In this document: positions 1 to 11,436 of the stretch, piece by piece
Numbering within the stretch: position 1 is the first letter of the stretch
How the letters are laid out: each line of letters starts with the position of its first letter
Source: Phytomonas francai
Taxonomy: Eukaryota > Euglenozoa > Kinetoplastea > Trypanosomatida > Trypanosomatidae
NCBI GenBank assembly: GCA_001766655.1
Contig: MJCC01000008.1
Span: 1,008-65,007, forward strand
Length of the DNA: 64,000 bases
Direction: 5' to 3'
Made by a program: the position numbers and the translations under genes
Notes under the pieces: generated by a model
Told to the model about the DNA's origin: nothing
The model's input: the letters and a program-made list of their open reading frames with translations, nothing else
Database searches by the model: none

Positions 1-1694
1 CTGCAAAGCTCTTTCAGAATGCCAGTGACGATAACTTGCTTTGCAGACCCTACAGGGTTCCATCCCATACGCATAACGATGTCCTTATTAATTGGAGGCA
101 ATACTGTCAAATCAATGTCGTCTGGCAATCCATTTATAGGATGCACACCGGCTGCAGAGAGAATCACCTTTGTGTTAAACCAACGCGTGACCATATGTAC
201 AACACGCACTTCGTCTGGGGCCTGAGGATCAAGGCCCAAACTTCTCATGTATTTTCCCATATATTCTGAAGGTTCGGTCTTCGATTTCCCAGTGTGATGA
301 TTGGTCTTCCACCATTGGGCCTTTGCAGTATACACCAGGAGCATTACATCCTGAATCAGATCGTTGGTGTTGAACTGCTCGACCGTTTCGTTGAATCCGT
401 TGTTAAAATCATGCCTCAGATCTCTGCAACAGCTCTCTTCCCTTAGATATGGATACTTACGGAGGAAGAGGCACGCACACGCTGCCATCCTCTTGAGCTT
501 CCTCGATGTTTTCTCACCAAACCATATCTCCCTCAGCAACTTCCCTTTCCTCCATTTTCCTGAAGCATCAAATGGCATCTTTTGAATGTCATACTCAAAC
601 ACATCTGAAAAGACTGGCATACCTACTTGTTTGACTCCATGGTTAAACGAGTCATCCAAATAAGATGGTAGTTCTGGTATCTGCTCCTGATCAGGTGCCT
701 TTGTGAAAGGAGAGTTGGGTTCCTGTTCATCATCCTCACTTAGGTTACTCCACGTCGGATGCCTACTGAAGAGAAGGGAACCTGTGGCCGCCTGTGTATC
801 GCTTGGTCCTTCGGCCGTTGGATGAATAAGAGGCTGCGGTATAGGGGCCTGAGGCCGCTGTGTTTGTATCAAGCACTGGTGCATCTGATTCAGTTGTTGA
901 GTCATCTCACTCTGGAATTTCTCCGTCTCTGCCTTGAACGCCTTAAACTCGGAGGCTGCCGGATGCAGTTTGTTGTCGGTGACAGGAAGCCTGTTCTTGT
1001 TGCTGATGGCCTCCACGCTGACAGTCCGCATGTCCTGCTCAAGCTCTAAGAAATCCTCCGTTGACACATCGGTCCCACCACCTTCCAAGGCTTGCGTCAA
1101 ACGACTGAATATCTTATTGTTTAACTCGGTCATGTGGGCCGGGAAGAGTGGGATCATAAGGTTGCCAATATAATCGCCCTTGTTGTCCTGCTCCAGGGGG
1201 GGGAACTCATCGTGGACCGCCCAGTTATGCAAAAGGGTCCGCTCCCGTCTGTCGTCCATAAGGAGAAGGTGAGCAAGATACCCCACCCTGACAGTGATAT
1301 CCTCCGTACCAAACAAGAGGTGCTGCAAAACCAAAGACTCCATGGGGGTCATGCAGCCATCGTGTGCTTTCGCGTTATAGCGTTCTCTCAGTGACCTCAT
1401 GGTTTTTTCTCTGTTCGGTGGGCACAAAGATTCAAGAACCTGTTTCCTTGATGTTTGTAGTCGTCGGGCCTCACTTTTCCACGGTTCAATGCGGTCCCCC
1501 AGAGTATCAAGCTCCTGCTCCGTCAGTTTAACACCCTCTCGAGAAGACTCGCTCCTTGTTTTGGACGAAAAAAACTTGGCCAGAAGGTCCATCTTAAATT
1601 GATCGGCCAACTCCTTATTAATATGCCCATTTTGAACGTAGCTTTCCACTTTGGCGAATTTTTTCAGAAGCTCTGGGCTTAGATTGGACTCCAT
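1..1694 (-). CDS. Unrecognised protein, C-terminus cut by window edge
   Basis: The minus strand is open without a stop from an ATG at 1694-1692 to base 1: 564 codons plus two bases, so the 3' end lies outside the window. A TAA sits in frame directly before the ATG, so this is the first possible start. The N-terminal third is charged and helical (begins MESNLSPELLKKFAKVESY). The middle is Gln/Pro-rich (for example QTQRPQAPIPQPLIHP) followed by an acidic patch (SEDDEQEP). The C-terminal half is Cys-, Trp- and basic-rich and looks folded (FDASGKWRKGKLLREIWFGE, then ACACLFLRKYP). I recognise no family. Coiled N-terminus, flexible middle and compact C-terminal domain would suit a structural or Gag-like protein of a mobile element as well as a host nucleic-acid-binding protein; that is speculation. 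An open frame of this length with ordinary composition is good evidence that it is coding. Confidence 0.75.
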   Translation of the reverse strand, partial: MESNLSPELLKKFAKVESYVQNGHINKELADQFKMDLLAKFFSSKTRSESSREGVKLTEQELDTLGDRIEPWKSEARRLQTSRKQVLESLCPPNREKTMRSLRERYNAKAHDGCMTPMESLVLQHLLFGTEDITVRVGYLAHLLLMDDRRERTLLHNWAVHDEFPPLEQDNKGDYIGNLMIPLFPAHMTELNNKIFSRLTQALEGGGTDVSTEDFLELEQDMRTVSVEAISNKNRLPVTDNKLHPAASEFKAFKAETEKFQSEMTQQLNQMHQCLIQTQRPQAPIPQPLIHPTAEGPSDTQAATGSLLFSRHPTWSNLSEDDEQEPNSPFTKAPDQEQIPELPSYLDDSFNHGVKQVGMPVFSDVFEYDIQKMPFDASGKWRKGKLLREIWFGEKTSRKLKRMAACACLFLRKYPYLREESCCRDLRHDFNNGFNETVEQFNTNDLIQDVMLLVYTAKAQWWKTNHHTGKSKTEPSEYMGKYMRSLGLDPQAPDEVRVVHMVTRWFNTKVILSAAGVHPINGLPDDIDLTVLPPINKDIVMRMGWNPVGSAKQVIVTGILKELC

Positions 1695-3414
1695 TTAATG
1701 AAAAAGAAGTGGATGTAGGGAATGTATTAAAAAAGGAAGACTTTGTGAACGGAAAGAAAGTATAAAATTTCTTTCTTTTGAACTAAAAGTTGTAGAGAAA
1801 TCAGGAAAGACCATTTATAGATACCTCAAGGTCGGTATGTAACTATAGAAGCATATAAAAGCTATGAAATAAACCGCCTCAACACCACCTGTTTACTTGT
1901 TCGCTCATTGTTTATCTATGGGGGTGATATCACTTTACGAGTGGCTTTCAATCTGGTAGCTTCACCCCTAACCCGAAATAGAACCCGTTCCAGCTCCTGT
2001 CCTCCGCTTCATGCCCCGCATCTCATCCCCACCTCCTTTTCGACGCCTCCTCCTCACGTCCTTTCCCTTGCTGCAAGCTGCGCACGGGCGGTGTCACGGT
2101 GCGCATGCCCTCTGCATGCCTCTCCACTTGCAAAAAGAGCAGGGAATCCCAACCAACGGGATCGCAGTACGGTACAAGGGACTCGAACACGGTGGGCGCA
2201 AGCACGTGACCTGGTGCGAGACTAGTGTTACTCCGTGGTACACCGACTAGGGCACATTGCAGTGTCTCAAATGCGTGCAAAGCACATGCACACCTTGCCT
2301 AACGGAGAATACCTTTGTATCGCTAAAAAAAAGATACCTTGTCAATGCACCTATCACCGATAAGAAGAAGGGGAAAGGGTTGTATATTAGGAAAACGAAA
2401 AAGGGTTGCATAATGCAGTGGTTGGTCCATGTTGGTCCCAGCCAGAAAAAATAAAGAATGCATGTTCGATCGTTTAAAGAAGGAAAATATGGGGTATAAT
2501 ATATGGATTAAAGGAAATTCTAAATGGGTATCGGATCTGTAAAGTCTTACTCGCTTCCTTTGCCCTCCTTTTTCGCTAACTATTTTTAACCAAGAAAAAG
2601 TATGTGAATTCAGCAATATATTTAAAACAGCATTTTTGAATACTTGTTTGTCAAGGACAATATGAATCAGTCATTTGTTTCATCTGAAATGTCCCTATCA
2701 TCCAAAATCAGCGTAGTAGAGACTACAAAACCTAAGTTTAAAAAATAGGGGGGAGCGTACTGCGACACTACGTATGGGAACAAACGTCCTTTATTAGCTA
2801 ATGCTAGGCATCACACCAGCATTCCATGTTATTCGAAAAGAGATGGGGAGCCGAAGAAAGAGTTGCGGTATGTACAAGTACGTACACACATAGCACAACC
2901 TTAGAGGTTACTGCGGCCTCCCAAAGAAGGATTGAATATGTAAAAGAAGCAACATTAAGAATAATCACCTTGAAATTAGCATTATTCGATTGGAAACCCA
3001 ATTCACACCCTATATTTTGTGTGATATCAATCCTTACCTACTAGGCAATTGAATACTTTATTCTGGGAGCCTATGATACACTCTATCGAGTAATCAAATT
3101 CCTGTTCGATTTTAAAGCATGAAAAAAGTCCACCAGAGGAATACACTCTACGTAGAGAATGTTAAGGTGAATGGGAAATTGAAAAAAAAGCATCACCAAT
3201 AGTGTGGAATCCTGTACGCATGTACAAAAAAAAAACAGAAGAGTGGTCTAGAATCTGCCTCGTATGTATATTACCTTCACGGGCTCCAGAGGAAAAAACA
3301 CTTCCTTCTGTACGGACTGCTCAACATGGCCCCCCACCCTCAGAAAGGCGTATGAGAGGCTGGATAGTGTATATAATCGGGATAGTCTACTGAAAATTAG
3401 AAAAACGAACTGCC
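1695..3414. other. Intergenic, no gene seen
   Basis: About 1.7 kb between the truncated left-edge gene and the broken glycosyltransferase-like gene. The open frames here are short, overlap on both strands and have no recognisable protein content. Bases 1975-2260 are more GC-rich than the surroundings. A tRNA B-box-like string at about 2178-2190 on the minus strand lacks a pairing T-stem, so no RNA gene is called. Confidence 0.6.
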
Positions 3415-4915
3415 TCATCGATTTTTCACCTTTTTGATTGTTCGCTCGAATGGGAAGGCACATTTGATATGGTAAGAATCTTGAAGGATAGAGCTGTTGG
3501 TTGACAGAAACAACCGCGCGGAGGCCAGATACTCGATGGCATGATGTTTCGCTTTGGGGTCGTGCAACATCGGCACGAACCACGTCGCACTGATAGCGCC
3601 ATACTCTAGATGTGTCACCTTTGTATAACCTGGGTCAAGACCCGCTGCGTACAAAATCACTGGGAATGTATGGCGTATACTATTGTTGACTGTGTCGATA
3701 GGCTGTAGTTTGGGTCCAAAGAGAGGAGGTGTGAGACGGATGTGGGTCGCGCCGGATGCCCTTCTCCTGTCGACCCACCTGGGTACGGCCAGCTGCGTGT
3801 AAATTTCCTCACCGTGTGCGGTGTACGCTCGCCTGAAAAGCTTGCCCACAAACCGACTCATACTGTGGAGATTCGTTATGTTGTGTGCGTGAGAGTATTT
3901 GAAATCATTGACTGGGAAGTACTTCGCGCAACGCTCATCGTTCATCTCAGTTAGGAATCTTAGACCTAACGAAGAAAGAGACGAAAGCGTATTGGCGTGG
4001 TCTAACCCGAGGAATGCCGCACGCACACCGTAGAGGGACTGCACTGTCTGTCGCTCATTCGATGGCATCGAGAAAAGGTCCCTCTCCACCTCCCACGTTA
4101 AGAGATCCAAATACAGCGCTCCAAGGATGGATTGATCGCAGTACCATCCTTCTTTAATGTTATTTGACGGAGATTGTGTTTGTGTAAAGTTTTTAACCAT
4201 TCGTACCAACTCCCTGTACGCCCATACACGAGTAATCACAACACCCGCATTTCGCTGGCGCTGCTCTGCCAGGTCGAAAGGCAGGCTAAGATTAAGCGCT
4301 GGGTGTGCAGCGGCGTATTGCCGAGCCTTCATATGGGTAGCTTTATATCCAGCCATGCACTCAGTGAGATTTTGAAATAGGTTTGGTGCACTACAGCCAC
4401 CCTCTGAGCTAAATAGAACTGGTGCCATCGCAGGGCCCTGCCGCACAGCGAGTCCGTCCAGATCCTTTGGTGTCGCGGCGGACTACGTGATGAATCGATC
4501 GAGGAACGGGTGAATGTTCACACCTGTGAAAAGTGTATCGGAATCTATTATAATGACCACGTCCTCGAATTCAGGTGTAAATTCTTAATGGCCCTCTCCA
4601 TGAAGTCGAACTTGGACAGATATCCATGATACGGCATCTGATAGCCAGCCACCACCACGGGCAGCCCGATTAAGTAGGCTGAGCCCATGGAATAGTAAAG
4701 GGTGCCATTAATTTTATTATTCATAACGAAAATAACCACACGGGGCCCTGTAGTGGAGCGAACGAACATGTCCGGGGTGCCACCACTAGGGGGCACTGAG
4801 GGCACACAGGGGACCCGATTCGGAACATCAGCGTAAAATAGACAAAGAACTATTAAAAGCGTACCGAGGAGCCCAACGAGAAGCGACCGCCGAAAACGAT
4901 CCTTAAAAAAAAACC
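3415..4915 (-). pseudogene. Broken type II membrane glycosyltransferase-like gene
   Basis: Three consecutive minus-strand pieces read as one protein with two lesions. The N-terminal piece (about 4915-4551) begins with a basic, hydrophobic signal anchor (RFRRSLLVGLLGTLLIVLCL) and continues into VVIFVMNNKINGTLYYSMG. The frame then shifts by one base somewhere in 4551-4583. The next piece carries VVIIIDSDTLFTG, a hydrophobic strand ending in a DxD-type motif as in nucleotide-sugar glycosyltransferases, and runs into an in-frame TAG at 4483-4485. After the TAG the same frame stays open for about 355 residues to the TGA at 3415. No ATG lies in frame ahead of the anchor; that end is bounded by a T9 run and a G14/C14 run. 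A Golgi/ER luminal transferase ancestor is inferred from anchor plus DxD. Two lesions and no start favour a pseudogene, although homopolymer sequencing errors could explain part of it. Confidence 0.6.
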
Positions 4916-4958
4916 CTACTGACTGTCTCTGCAGGCGAGGTTGACAAGGTTTTCTTTT

Positions 4959-4972
4959 GGGGGGGGGGGGGG
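4959..4972. repeat. Poly-G run (14 G)
   Basis: Uninterrupted homopolymer directly upstream (in the minus-strand sense) of the broken glycosyltransferase-like gene. Its length is likely uncertain in the assembly, which matters for the missing start codon of that gene. Confidence 0.9.
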
Positions 4973-5118
4973 TATTCAGGTTGAGAACTCGAAACAGGAA
5001 TTGAGCCTCTACATCTCTAGAAAAAATTGAAGCAATATGAATTACTTTTAGACGAATTCAAGCCTGTCAAATGAAAAAGAGAATGAATGAGAATAGGAAA
5101 TAGATACAGTGCGAGTTC

Positions 5119-5154
<36 letters not shown>

Positions 5155-7185
5155 ATACCGTAGATCTGTCACAAATCCCGATTCTTTCAGCAACTTTTTA
5201 AGCTCAAAACACTACCTGTGTTCAGATTCCTTGTACCTGAGGTCACGTGTGGCTATATCCTTCGAAGAGGTCCTAAACAGGTGCTTTCTTGTTAGGGGAA
5301 TGTGGGCATGGGGAGAAAGTTTGAAGCCAAGAACCTATCCTGAAGGGAGAAAGAGAGAGAGAGAGGGAGACAGGCCGCGCTAATGAAAGAAGGATGCAAA
5401 GGAAATATCTGAGTCAAATCTCGTAGGTTGAAAATGTCGCCACGCAAGACGGCGGCGTCGGGGAACACCCACACCCGCAACACACGCAGATGTGATGTCG
5501 AGAGAACTCGCTGGAACAACCTTTTCTCACACCCCGCTTGCCAGGAATTTGCCACTGAACCGTCTGCGACGGTCATTGCCCCGTTGCCCGACTCATGGGG
5601 TAGGAGGACTGCACACACACTTGCTCTCTCTCTTTCCCTCCCCTCAACTCGGAGGTTCTGAATCCTGACGGAAGAAGCGACACAAACCAGCTCCAGCGCT
5701 GTTCATTATTCACCCATGCGAAGAGATCACCATCTGTTGTATCCAGCAGCCTGCTGTCGTCATTAAGCGTCAAGGAATAGGCAAGTGTTTCAGGCTCACG
5801 CGCTGTGGTATCTTTGCCAACGGCTTTACGGCCTGTCACACCTAACCACCTGTGAAGGCCATCCTGGCCATTGCTCAGTGACTGAAGGCAACGTTCATCC
5901 GCTCCATAAGGGTGCAAAGTAAACACTGTCATCCTGAATTTGTTTAAGCGGTACAGTTTTCTCTAAGCTGTTCCTTCCAAATAGCCTGTCAGCTTCACCT
6001 TCCCCAAATGTGCTGAGAATAGAAAATAAAGGCGGTCAAGGTCTCAGCAATAGAGATCATAAAATTGCATACACGACGCACGGGGATGGCGTCAAATTCT
6101 CGAAAAAAACAGCACTTGCGCAATGCTCTCGAATAGTATTCATGTGGAAAGGAGCGTTGAAATGTCCTCGGCGCACTTTATCCGCACCTAGTTCTCATCC
6201 CTTCCCTGTCAGACGTGTGTGTCACTATTTGATAGTTTTTGTCTTGGGTCTGCACATACAAAGGTATGAGAGTAAAATATGTAATTAGCACTCGCGGTAG
6301 ATGGCTTGTGACGAATCCTGAAGGCTCAATACTGTTATCCTTTATTGTGTGAACCTTGCGTGCGTAAGCTGAAGGCTTTCAGACTGAATGACTTTTACGA
6401 CAACAATCCTTGTTTTGGGGGAGGAACCCAGGCAGATTAAATGGACCGTTAATGAAAAAAAGGCTGCCAACCTTTTAGCACACAAAGAATTCCTTCTGCT
6501 CCATTACATACTTTTGCTGCAAAGAACCAACTTCGTCCTATCTTGGATTCGAGGGTGTGGCTCTTTGAGGTTCTAGTAAAAAATGTAAAACATTTCTTTT
6601 TCCTTTTCTTTCCTCCAGAGTTGATTTCTAGCCTTTAATCGTTTAGTTACCATTTTCATCCGTTATATTTTTTTTTCTTGTTGTTGTTGTTGTTTTGGGG
6701 GGTGGGGGTGGGGAAAGGGTATTGTGCAGCGTTGTGAGATACTAAAATGTTCCAAGTGATGACTGGCTTCGATGCAGCTAACATTCGCCCTCTCGCACTT
6801 CTTATTGCTGCCATCGTTCGAGCCGCGCTGCAATGTGTAAAGTTTAAATATCGTCAAGATATTCTTTTAATTACCGTTTCCTGATAAATAGATAGATTTC
6901 TGTGTAGTCGAACTATTTAGTCACACAAGTAGACGAGGAAACATCAAAACCATACTTTGCACGATATAGCCATCGCCAGTGATGCTGCAATATTACTTAC
7001 GCCAAAACAGTGCTAAAGCGTCAGATGCATAATATTAGAGTATCTTCTGGGGTCTGCTTATGAGAGACCCAAGCGGAGTGCGTTCTATTAGTTAGAGCAA
7101 AAAAGAGAAACTTCTGGGGCTATCCAGATCCCACCCTACTGTTCATTATCTATTCCATTACAACATTCCATTCCTTTTCAAAATT
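4973..7185. other. Intergenic, at most gene remnants
   Basis: About 2.2 kb without a convincing gene. A minus-strand frame at 5573-5932 (119 codons, ATG) begins MTVFTLHPYGADERCLQSL and contains a plausible Trp-rich stretch (DLFAWVNNEQRWSWFVSLL). Another minus-strand frame overlaps its end at 5292-5618. Together they could be the two halves of a decayed short gene joined through a CT-rich stretch near 5620-5645, but there is no family match and no clear splice-acceptor signal. The rest is low-complexity sequence. Confidence 0.4.
5122..5151. repeat. (GA)n microsatellite
   Basis: About 15 uninterrupted AG/GA units followed by an A-run. A second, interrupted GA tract lies near 5350-5370. Confidence 0.9.
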
Positions 7186-10100
7186 TTATCTGAAAAGTTC
7201 TGCAAGCATCCTGGATTCCCACTCCTCAATAGCGCTCTTGTCACGCCTTTCTGCCCCAACGCGACCGGACTTTTTTGCCTTTACCGCAATGGATTTGAAG
7301 AACTGGAGCACCTCTGGTTCACGCAACCAGTGACGGTACTGCTGGTAGCATGCTTCGGACATGATACGCTTGATAGAGCGATCAGTGGCGTAGTTTAGCT
7401 CGCTCAAACAAAATGCTAAATTTCGAGCCAGTTGTCGCTTCCTGATACTCCGCTCCGAGAACGCTTCAAAACGCTGGCAAAGACGCTCGATGAGTGAATC
7501 AGTTGGTTTGTCTCCCTCCACACGCTCCAAAAGTGTGCGCATGGCGAGCTGGAATTTATCGCCTGGCATCATGTTGCTAAGCTGAGATACTAGCGGTGGG
7601 ATGAGATTGCCAATCTTTTCCTTTTCCTTCATAGCAAGGTTTTGCACAAATGTTACAGCGTTACGAGAGATCTCTTCGTTGGGGTCAGCGACCAGCCTGA
7701 CAATAGCGTGCAGGTGGTCACGAACACGTAGCATTTCACCTAAAACCAGATGTGAGCACATCTGAATGGTCACAGCCCGTACTCGTTCATCGTCATCCGC
7801 CAGCATCTTAAAGAGCCCAGTAGTCGGCACGCTCAGATATGGGGCCAGGAGGTTGGGGTGCACACAGGCAAGATCCCCAAGGGCAATCACAATATTTGTC
7901 TTCACGACCCATGACTCGCGCTTGTCCGATGCAATAGTCACAATAATGTTGAGGTGCTCCTTACAAAAATCCTCATCGACGATCATCAGTTGGCAAAGCG
8001 TCATAACAGCACATGCACGCTCTAGTGGGCGGTCACCAGCTGAAATACTTCGCTTTTGACAGCACACCGATACAACTTCTTTGGAAAAATTGTTCCAAAT
8101 AGAACCCACGGCAAGGATCGCACGTCTTTGTCTCTGCGCGAGCTCGTGGACAGTGTGACGCTTAAATTCATACGAGCCCATCCCAAGCTCCTTTTGCATA
8201 GAATCTGTCACATTGTTATTGTTACTAGTTGGCACTTTGGTCAGCTCTTCAAGAGCCTTGAGCTGTTGGCGTTCTGCAGATTCGACGGCAACCAATTGCT
8301 TAAAGGCAGTCTGGCCCACAAGAAAGACGAGCTGGGACTTTGTGTTGCAGTCACCCCTTGTGCCCATGCATGATCCAAAATACTCCAAAACGTAGTTGTA
8401 GATGGCTACAGGAACATCACACAGGTGGTGAATGACATTCACAGCAGCCTTAGCAAGACACATCCAGGATGCAATGGCAGTCGTCTTGCGGCAGAGATGG
8501 GTAATAAGATGCTTTAGAACACGGTGGGTCTTGGGATTTTCGGTTGATGGTATGGGTCGAAACGGCGGATTCAATGCCTCGCACTGAAGGGTCGCGAAGA
8601 CGTAAGAAAGAAGAATGTTGTCCTTGTGTGCGGTAGACTCCAAAAACTCCAAAATGCTCTCCTTCCTCAACCGAAGATCCTTCCAATAGTATTTGGAAAG
8701 CAGACTGTAAATGCGCATGGCAGTCCGACAGTCATCCATTGTGGCCTCAGCCATGGAACCTTCCGCAATGCTCCAAACGGCATCGATAAATGGGCCTGAC
8801 AGAAACCGCGCGTAGGTCGTATTGAGTTTTAGCAAGCTAAAAATGAGGTCCACCGCGCTCATCTCTCCCTCTGTTACTTCATTTAATGTGCTGATAAGAC
8901 GCTGCGCACTTGCAGTAGCACGGGTCACCGCAGAGCCTGGAAGACGGTTGAAAGATGCAAAGACAATCTCTGCAAACGCATCTCGCACCGCGAGTTGAAC
9001 TTTAACTTCTCCTTCAAACACCATGACCAGAACCTTTCTAAAAGCTTTATTGGAACCCTCGAGTCGGAACTCTGAGCAGGCAACAATAAGTTTGATGGAC
9101 TCGAAGACATCACGTTCCGTTCGGCTATCTAACAATTTGATGGCGTACTGAAGGGCTTTTTCGATCAACTTCACAAAGCAAAGCGCATTTTCATAGAAGA
9201 GTACCTTGCTCAACGCTGCCATTTGTTCATTGGCTAGAGTTTTAGGAACCTGTAATGATGTCTCGCCCCCCCCCCTGCCCATTTAATCCCTCCTCACTTT
9301 CAGTATTAGCTTCCAGTGGAACGTCGAGAGCCTCGCTAGTTGGTCGAAATTCTTTTCTCAAAAAAGAAAGGTGCTTGTTCACTTCAGATTCGTCATTTAT
9401 AAACATTGTCAATACTTCAGCATTCGATTCCTCCAATTTACTGACAATAAGAGTATCATCAAGCATATGGCCAAACCAGTTTTTCCCATGTACGCAAGGT
9501 GTGGTTGCGCACGAATGAATTTACATCCATGATACGGAAAAGCAGTTCATTCAAATACTCGTTGCGTTTTACCCCCTCTTCGGAAGTAAGGGATAAGGTT
9601 GTGTACCGCTGAAAAACCATCTCTGCAAGACATGTAATAACTGCCTTACGGATATCATAATTTTCGCTCTGAATACAGGGAAGGATGACATCAGCGACCT
9701 TTACAGCAATGCTCACGCTTCGCCTTGATACTTCTGCAAGGAAGAGAGAGATATTTTCCCCTGCAATGCCATCGGAAACAGCTTCATAAAGGGCAGCATG
9801 CACCAGGTTTTCGAAAAGAGCCCGCATGACTTGCTCTGTTAGCGAACCAAATGCATCCTCCTGCTCCAAGTCTGCGACAAATTTCGACAGGAAAAAAGCA
9901 GCGTTTTCAGATTTTAAACAAAGCTCCAACAAAGGAGCGACAAGATCAGAGCGATTCAGGGCATGACTATCAGCTAAAATGTACAATGTTATGCGAGCTA
10001 GCAGCAAAACTAGGGCGCTGGCAATCGATTGAGCGTCATTATCAATATTTGCTTTCTGTGTAATCATCCTTAAAATCATTTTCATTATAAGGTTAAGCGT

Positions 10101-10688
10101 TCCGCTTTCAAGAGAATTTTCTGGCCACAATGCCATAATTTCGCTCGAGCATAGCTCAATGAGAGAAGTAAGCGCCAACTCTCGTCCGTCCATGTCAACG
10201 CCGTTGTCGTCATCGCCAAATCCAGCCTCCGAATCACCGAGACACCTTTTCCGACGAGTCCCGTGGCGCTGTGATGATGTAGCTATGCTGGCAAAACCAC
10301 CTTCGTCATCATCAGGTGGGGGAGCTGTTGACATTAGTATATTGCAGAGGATGAACACATGCATTTTAAGAGTCGACCTCAGACAAATCTCAAGGGTCGC
10401 GTTAGAGGGCACTATATTATCTTTTTTCTTCTTTAAAAAAATCAAAGAAACCTCGAGAACCTTTTTCATTCGCTCACCGATTTCGTGACAAATTTTATGT
10501 CGGGCAGTTTTAGTAACCTGAACCTCCGAGCTCTCATTGCTCAGCCCTTTAATGTATGAGTAAAGTGGATAGAAAAGCTCCCGCTTTAGAAAGAGAGCTG
10601 TCGGAGATTTTTCTCGACACAAAGAATCAAACAAACGCGTGAGATCGTCCAACTGTTGCCGAGCTGGAACGTCAAACTCTGATGTCAT
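7186..10688 (-). CDS. Condensin complex subunit 1 (CAP-D2), two frame breaks
   Basis: HEAT-repeat regulatory subunit of condensin, which compacts mitotic chromosomes with SMC2/SMC4. The C-terminal half shows the conserved Cnd1 block: TNIVIALGDLACVHPNLLAP, then SHLVLGEMLRVRDHLHAIV and NLIPPLVSQLS. A KELGMGSYEF-type segment lies before it. The N-terminal part begins MTSEFDVPARQQLDDLTRLF. As written, the frame breaks twice, each time needing one base skipped. The 409-residue N-terminal piece stops at a TGA (9459-9461) after KLVWPYA, while the next frame continues DDTLIVSKLEESNAEV across it. A second break coincides with a run of ten C (9266-9275); nine would join the frames as LNGQGGGETSLQVPKTLANE. 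Joined length is about 1165 residues, close to the family norm. The homopolymer break looks like an assembly or sequencing error; the TGA break is less easily dismissed. Identity is secure; intactness is not. Confidence 0.85.
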
Positions 10689-11062
10689 ATCAACCTAATA
10701 ATGCGTTTGGCCTATCGTCAGTTCATTCTCAAGGTCTGATATTCGGTTTGGAATGAAAAATTCTCGCAACTCATCCATTTCTATGCAATATCTAGATCTA
10801 AAATTAAGGCTTCTGTTTTATTTCCTTAATGTACAATTATACCTTTTGATATAAAGTAGGATTTTGTTGGGAGGCTGTTCTCTGTGCATAGCATCATTAT
10901 AAAACAGATGATTTTACGCATCACTTTGCCTAGATGGGGAGAAAAGGAGTCAAATTCGTTTTCTTTTTTATAGCTAACAAATTTTGTAGAGTACAATATT
11001 GCCTTATTGAGTAAGTTTCGCTTGATCGTTAGATGATAAAAATAATAAGCACAGCTTATGAA

Positions 11063-11093
<31 letters not shown>

Positions 11094-11436
11094 CATATAC
11101 ATGAAACGACAGGCTGTGTTTATACTGAAAAAGGAAATCTACATCTTAACCATTTGTGAATCGAAGTCGTCCAATAATTTGATATTTTTTATTGGTTTAA
11201 TTCTATCCATCTGGACAGCTTTCATAGACGAAAAAAAAAATCAATAATATATATAAATGTGTAAGGTGGAAATAAATAAAAAATTTGCTTTCAGTAAATA
11301 CGCAACCCAACTCCTACAATAAAAGGGTCAAATGATTTAGGAAAATTTTTTAAAGTGTTCAAAATTTGGAATATCACAAATGTTTTAAGATTTTCATATG
11401 AAAAAAATCCCAATAGCAATACATCAAGTAAATTCT
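10689..11436. other. Intergenic, AT-rich
   Basis: About 750 bases between the condensin and PfkB kinase genes, with a TA microsatellite and A/T runs. No gene seen. Confidence 0.7.
11070..11093. repeat. (TA)n microsatellite
   Basis: About 12 uninterrupted TA units in an AT-rich spacer. Confidence 0.9.

Noticed and set aside
2160..2260. tRNA-like B-box on the minus strand (TGTTCGAGTCC)
   Set aside because: The flanking bases do not form a T-stem, and no acceptor or anticodon stem can be drawn.
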